A stretch of DNA of 7,558 nt from Bordetella parapertussis (GTDB lineage: Bacteria > Pseudomonadota > Gammaproteobacteria > Burkholderiales > Burkholderiaceae_B): the NCBI GenBank assembly GCA_945869355.1, contig CAMBPA010000058.1:1-7558 (forward strand). Reading direction: 5' to 3'. The stretch's first letter is position 1; each line of letters starts with the position of its first letter. Shown piece by piece: positions 5,156-7,558 of the stretch. Under the pieces are notes generated by a model, which did not search any database, was not told the DNA's origin, and was given only the letters and a program-made list of their open reading frames with translations. The translations under genes were made by a program, and so were the position numbers.

Positions 5156-6892
5156 GTGTCACTCCTGAGTCGATCTACTCCCGCACGAATGACCGCCCCG
5201 GCATCATCAAAGTTGCCTAGGCTGGTGCTATTTGCTTTGGCAACGGCATACATCGTCGCAGGATTGTTTGGTCGCGACCCCTGGAAAACAGATGACGTAG
5301 TCAGTCTAGCCACCATGATCTCCGCCTTGCGTGGTGATGGACCAGGCTGGCTCGTTACGCATGTCGGCGCGCTAGATCTACCCCAAGACGGGCCGCTCGT
5401 TACTTGGGTCGGCGCATTCTTCATCTATGTTTTAGGCCCTTGGTTAGGCGAGATCTCCGCATCGCGTGTTGTCAACGTGTTGTGGTTCAGCCTCACCATG
5501 ACGTTCATTTGGTATGGCACCTATCTGCTTGGGCGCCGGACTGAAGCACAACCTTTGCCTCTCCCCTTTGGTGGTGAACCCACCGTCAAAGACTACGGAA
5601 GGCTCCTCGCCGACACAGCCACGCTACTGTGGCTTGCGACGATTGGTATTTTGCAACGCTTGCATGAAACCTCAGTCGTGCCGGCTAATGTGGCCTTCCA
5701 AGCTTTCGTGTTTTATTCTTTGGCGCGCATGCTCGACAAACCCAAAATGGGTGCCTCCTGCCTCGCGATTGCCCTAGCGGGTTGCTTTCTGACGCGGGCA
5801 TGGCCAGGCGTTATTCCGGTTCTCTTAGCCGTTCTGTTTGCCTTACACCCCCGCAGTGGCTTATGGCCACAACGAAAATGGGTCGCGGGTGCCCTGGTGC
5901 TTGCCAGCGTGCTCATTCTGTTTTGGTGGGTACCCACCCAACGCTTACACCCGACATGGTTCACCGCCTGGTCGCACTGGAACGCAGCACATTTTGGCGT
6001 ATCAGATTACGAAACCGCTTTGCGTCCCTTACGCGACCTTCCCTGGTTTCTATGGCCTATTTGGCCACTCGCATGCCTTGCAATCTGGCAATGGCGCCGC
6101 TGGGTTACTGCCCCACATATCTGGGTTCCTCTTGCCGTCGTCTTGGGGGTTCTGTTAACCCTACCCGTACTGACAAACTCAGGCGAGCCTGAGTACATGC
6201 TGTTCGCAGCCCCTCTCGCGGTGTTGGCCGCATTCGCACTGCCTACGATGCGGCGCGGCGTGATCAACACACTCGACTGGTTCGCGCTCATGTGTTTCTC
6301 CGTAACCGTCCTATGCGTCTGGGGCGGGTGGGCTGCCTTGCACTTCAAGGTACCCAAACAAATTTCACTCAATATCGCCCGACTCACCACGGGCTACGAA
6401 CCGCATATTGCGTGGTGGTCAGTCATTGCAGCGGTTTTCGCAACGCTTTGCTGGGTCAGTATCGTCATCTGGCGCCTAAGATGGAACCCAACTGTGCTGT
6501 GGCGCGGCTCCATGCTTTGCGCCAGTGGTGTGACCATCACATGGGTGTTGCTAGTCTTGCTATGGATGCCAGCGGTTGACTACGTACGCAGCTACCGACC
6601 CATGTCGGCAGAAATCAAACATGTCTTGACGACCCTTTCAAACACGCCTGGGCAGATCGCCTGCTTACGCTCGCAAGGTATGAGCTTGGGCCCTCAAGCA
6701 TCACTTTATGTATTCGACAATATACAGATTACCTACGATACCCATTGTCCGTTCGTTTTACAGCAGACCACGCGCAAAAAACTAGCGGAAGGCCTAGCAG
6801 GCTATAGCGATAATGCGTCAGTCTTATGGCTTGGTTCTCGTGGCGCCGACCGTTTCGATCGTTATCGACTCTTACGTGTGCCCGTCAAATGA
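5156..6892 (+). CDS. GT39/ArnT-like polytopic glycosyltransferase
   Basis: Predicted inner-membrane GT-C glycosyltransferase of the family 39 (PMT/ArnT-like) type. Relatives move a sugar from a polyprenyl-phosphate donor to a periplasmic acceptor such as lipid A or protein; substrate and acceptor here are unknown. The 578 residues hold roughly 12-13 hydrophobic segments, the first at about 22-37 and the last at about 453-472, then a soluble C-terminal domain (about 473-578). The first periplasmic loop has GRDPWKTDDVV (39-49), with Asp41 and Asp46/47 in the region where GT-C enzymes keep catalytic acids, and HETSVVPANVAFQAF lies at 170-184. The GTG at 5156 is the most upstream start seen; ATG at codon 12 (5189) is the alternative, but neither has a strong Shine-Dalgarno. 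It lies 40 bases past the rpmE2 terminator and overlaps the MATE gene by ATGA, so these two are probably cotranscribed. Confidence 0.83.
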   Translation: MSLLSRSTPARMTAPASSKLPRLVLFALATAYIVAGLFGRDPWKTDDVVSLATMISALRGDGPGWLVTHVGALDLPQDGPLVTWVGAFFIYVLGPWLGEISASRVVNVLWFSLTMTFIWYGTYLLGRRTEAQPLPLPFGGEPTVKDYGRLLADTATLLWLATIGILQRLHETSVVPANVAFQAFVFYSLARMLDKPKMGASCLAIALAGCFLTRAWPGVIPVLLAVLFALHPRSGLWPQRKWVAGALVLASVLILFWWVPTQRLHPTWFTAWSHWNAAHFGVSDYETALRPLRDLPWFLWPIWPLACLAIWQWRRWVTAPHIWVPLAVVLGVLLTLPVLTNSGEPEYMLFAAPLAVLAAFALPTMRRGVINTLDWFALMCFSVTVLCVWGGWAALHFKVPKQISLNIARLTTGYEPHIAWWSVIAAVFATLCWVSIVIWRLRWNPTVLWRGSMLCASGVTITWVLLVLLWMPAVDYVRSYRPMSAEIKHVLTTLSNTPGQIACLRSQGMSLGPQASLYVFDNIQITYDTHCPFVLQQTTRKKLAEGLAGYSDNASVLWLGSRGADRFDRYRLLRVPVK

Positions 6893-7558
6893 GCGTGGTG
6901 GACACGTCACCTCGTTCGGTCCGCGAAACCCTTAGAGCAATCTTCAAGCAATCTTGGCCCGTATTGATTAGTCAATGGGCCAGCATGGCCTTTGGTGTAC
7001 TCGATACCGCCATGACAGGCCATGCCGGATCCGTAGATCTCGCCATCATGGCGCTGTCCATCTCTATCTACATCACCGTGTTTATTGGACTAATGGGCGT
7101 CATGCACGCACTGATCCCTATTCAAGCTCAACACGTTGGCGCAGGCGAGCTTGACCGAGTAGGACACATTTGGGGTCAAGGCGTCTGGGTCTCTCTCGTA
7201 CTTTCAGTCGTGGGTGGCGCGGTGATGATGTTTCCGGACGTCTGGCTATCGTACTCAGGCGACATTGATCCTGCCGTGCGCGCGGGCGTGAAGAGTTATC
7301 TGCAGGCGCTTACCTTTGCCCTTCCTGCCGCCCTGATGTTCCGTACGGTCTATGCGCTAGCGAACGCCGTCTCTCGCCCAAAGCTGATCATGGCGATTAA
7401 CTTAATTGGCATCATATTAAAGATCTTTCTTAACTGGTTACTGATATTTGGCCATTGGGGCATGCCAGCGCTTGGCGCGACGGGCGCAGGCATTTCCACT
7501 GCTATCGTCCTGTGGATCAACCTTGGCATCGGCCTCTGGTTTATTTATCACACCCCGT
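6889..7558 (+). CDS. MATE-family efflux transporter, N-terminal part (runs off right edge)
   Basis: Inner-membrane cation-coupled antiporter of the multidrug and toxic compound extrusion family (NorM/DinF type). The first 223 codons are visible, about half of a usual 440-480-residue protein. My translation begins MSVVDTSPRSVRETLRAI and continues with QSWPVLISQWASMAFGVLDT (21-40), whose Pro24 and Asp39 fit the conserved TM1 Pro and the Asp of the N-lobe cation/proton site. AMTGHAG and the TM2 segment to about 74 follow, then IPIQAQHVGAGE (76-87) with the family's typical loop, hydrophobic segments near 98-116 and 139-158, ANAVSRPK (158-165), and TM segments near 166-187 and 197-220. Six helices, one MATE lobe, are consistent with this. 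The ATG at 6889 overlaps the upstream TGA as ATGA and lacks a clear ribosome site, suggesting translational coupling. The substrate cannot be predicted. Confidence 0.9.
   Translation, partial: MSVVDTSPRSVRETLRAIFKQSWPVLISQWASMAFGVLDTAMTGHAGSVDLAIMALSISIYITVFIGLMGVMHALIPIQAQHVGAGELDRVGHIWGQGVWVSLVLSVVGGAVMMFPDVWLSYSGDIDPAVRAGVKSYLQALTFALPAALMFRTVYALANAVSRPKLIMAINLIGIILKIFLNWLLIFGHWGMPALGATGAGISTAIVLWINLGIGLWFIYHTP

Noticed and set aside
5782..6192. 136-codon ORF in another frame inside the glycosyltransferase gene
   Set aside because: Embedded in a long membrane-protein gene whose own frame has the expected hydrophobic pattern throughout; no independent support.
6007..6390. 127-codon minus-strand ORF opposite the glycosyltransferase gene
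   Set aside because: Shadow of the coding strand, low-complexity basic composition, no family recognised.

Overview
The window is chromosomal DNA of a betaproteobacterium, most likely order Burkholderiales and perhaps Alcaligenaceae-like. This is inferred from protein flavour and gene order: a pdxJ-acpS-nagZ-uvrC run, an AcpS with the SLTDE-type C-terminal motif, and a zinc-free bL31 gene followed by a GT39-type glycosyltransferase and a MATE exporter. No search was run. No insertion sequence, CRISPR array, tRNA, rRNA or phage gene was seen, and base use looks even across the window.

Left part (1-4553), all on the minus strand. In transcription order it holds a spermidine-synthase-like protein (TTG start at 4553), a periplasmic ABC substrate-binding protein of the TrpX-like family, pdxJ (pyridoxine 5'-phosphate synthase), acpS (holo-ACP synthase, GTG start), nagZ (beta-N-acetylhexosaminidase of peptidoglycan recycling) and the first 148 codons of uvrC (excision nuclease), which runs off the left edge. 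Gaps are 0, 79, 12, 24 and -14 bases, so one long operon is plausible. The 79-base gap before pdxJ is the only place where an internal promoter would fit.

Middle (4554-4791). A 238-base divergent intergenic region holds a plausible sigma70-type promoter for the rightward gene, a repeated TTGCAA box, and two inverted repeats in what would be the rpmE2 leader.

Right part (4792-7558), plus strand. rpmE2 (bL31 type B) is closed by a clear intrinsic terminator. It is followed by a 578-residue polytopic GT39/ArnT-like glycosyltransferase and, through an ATGA overlap, by the first 223 codons of a MATE-family transporter that runs off the right edge.

Most of the window is ordinary housekeeping and envelope biology. 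The parts most worth a second look are the speE-like/substrate-binding-protein pair, which share one reading frame separated only by a TGA; the structured leader of rpmE2; and the coupled glycosyltransferase-MATE pair. I see no convincing evidence of a wholly new system.
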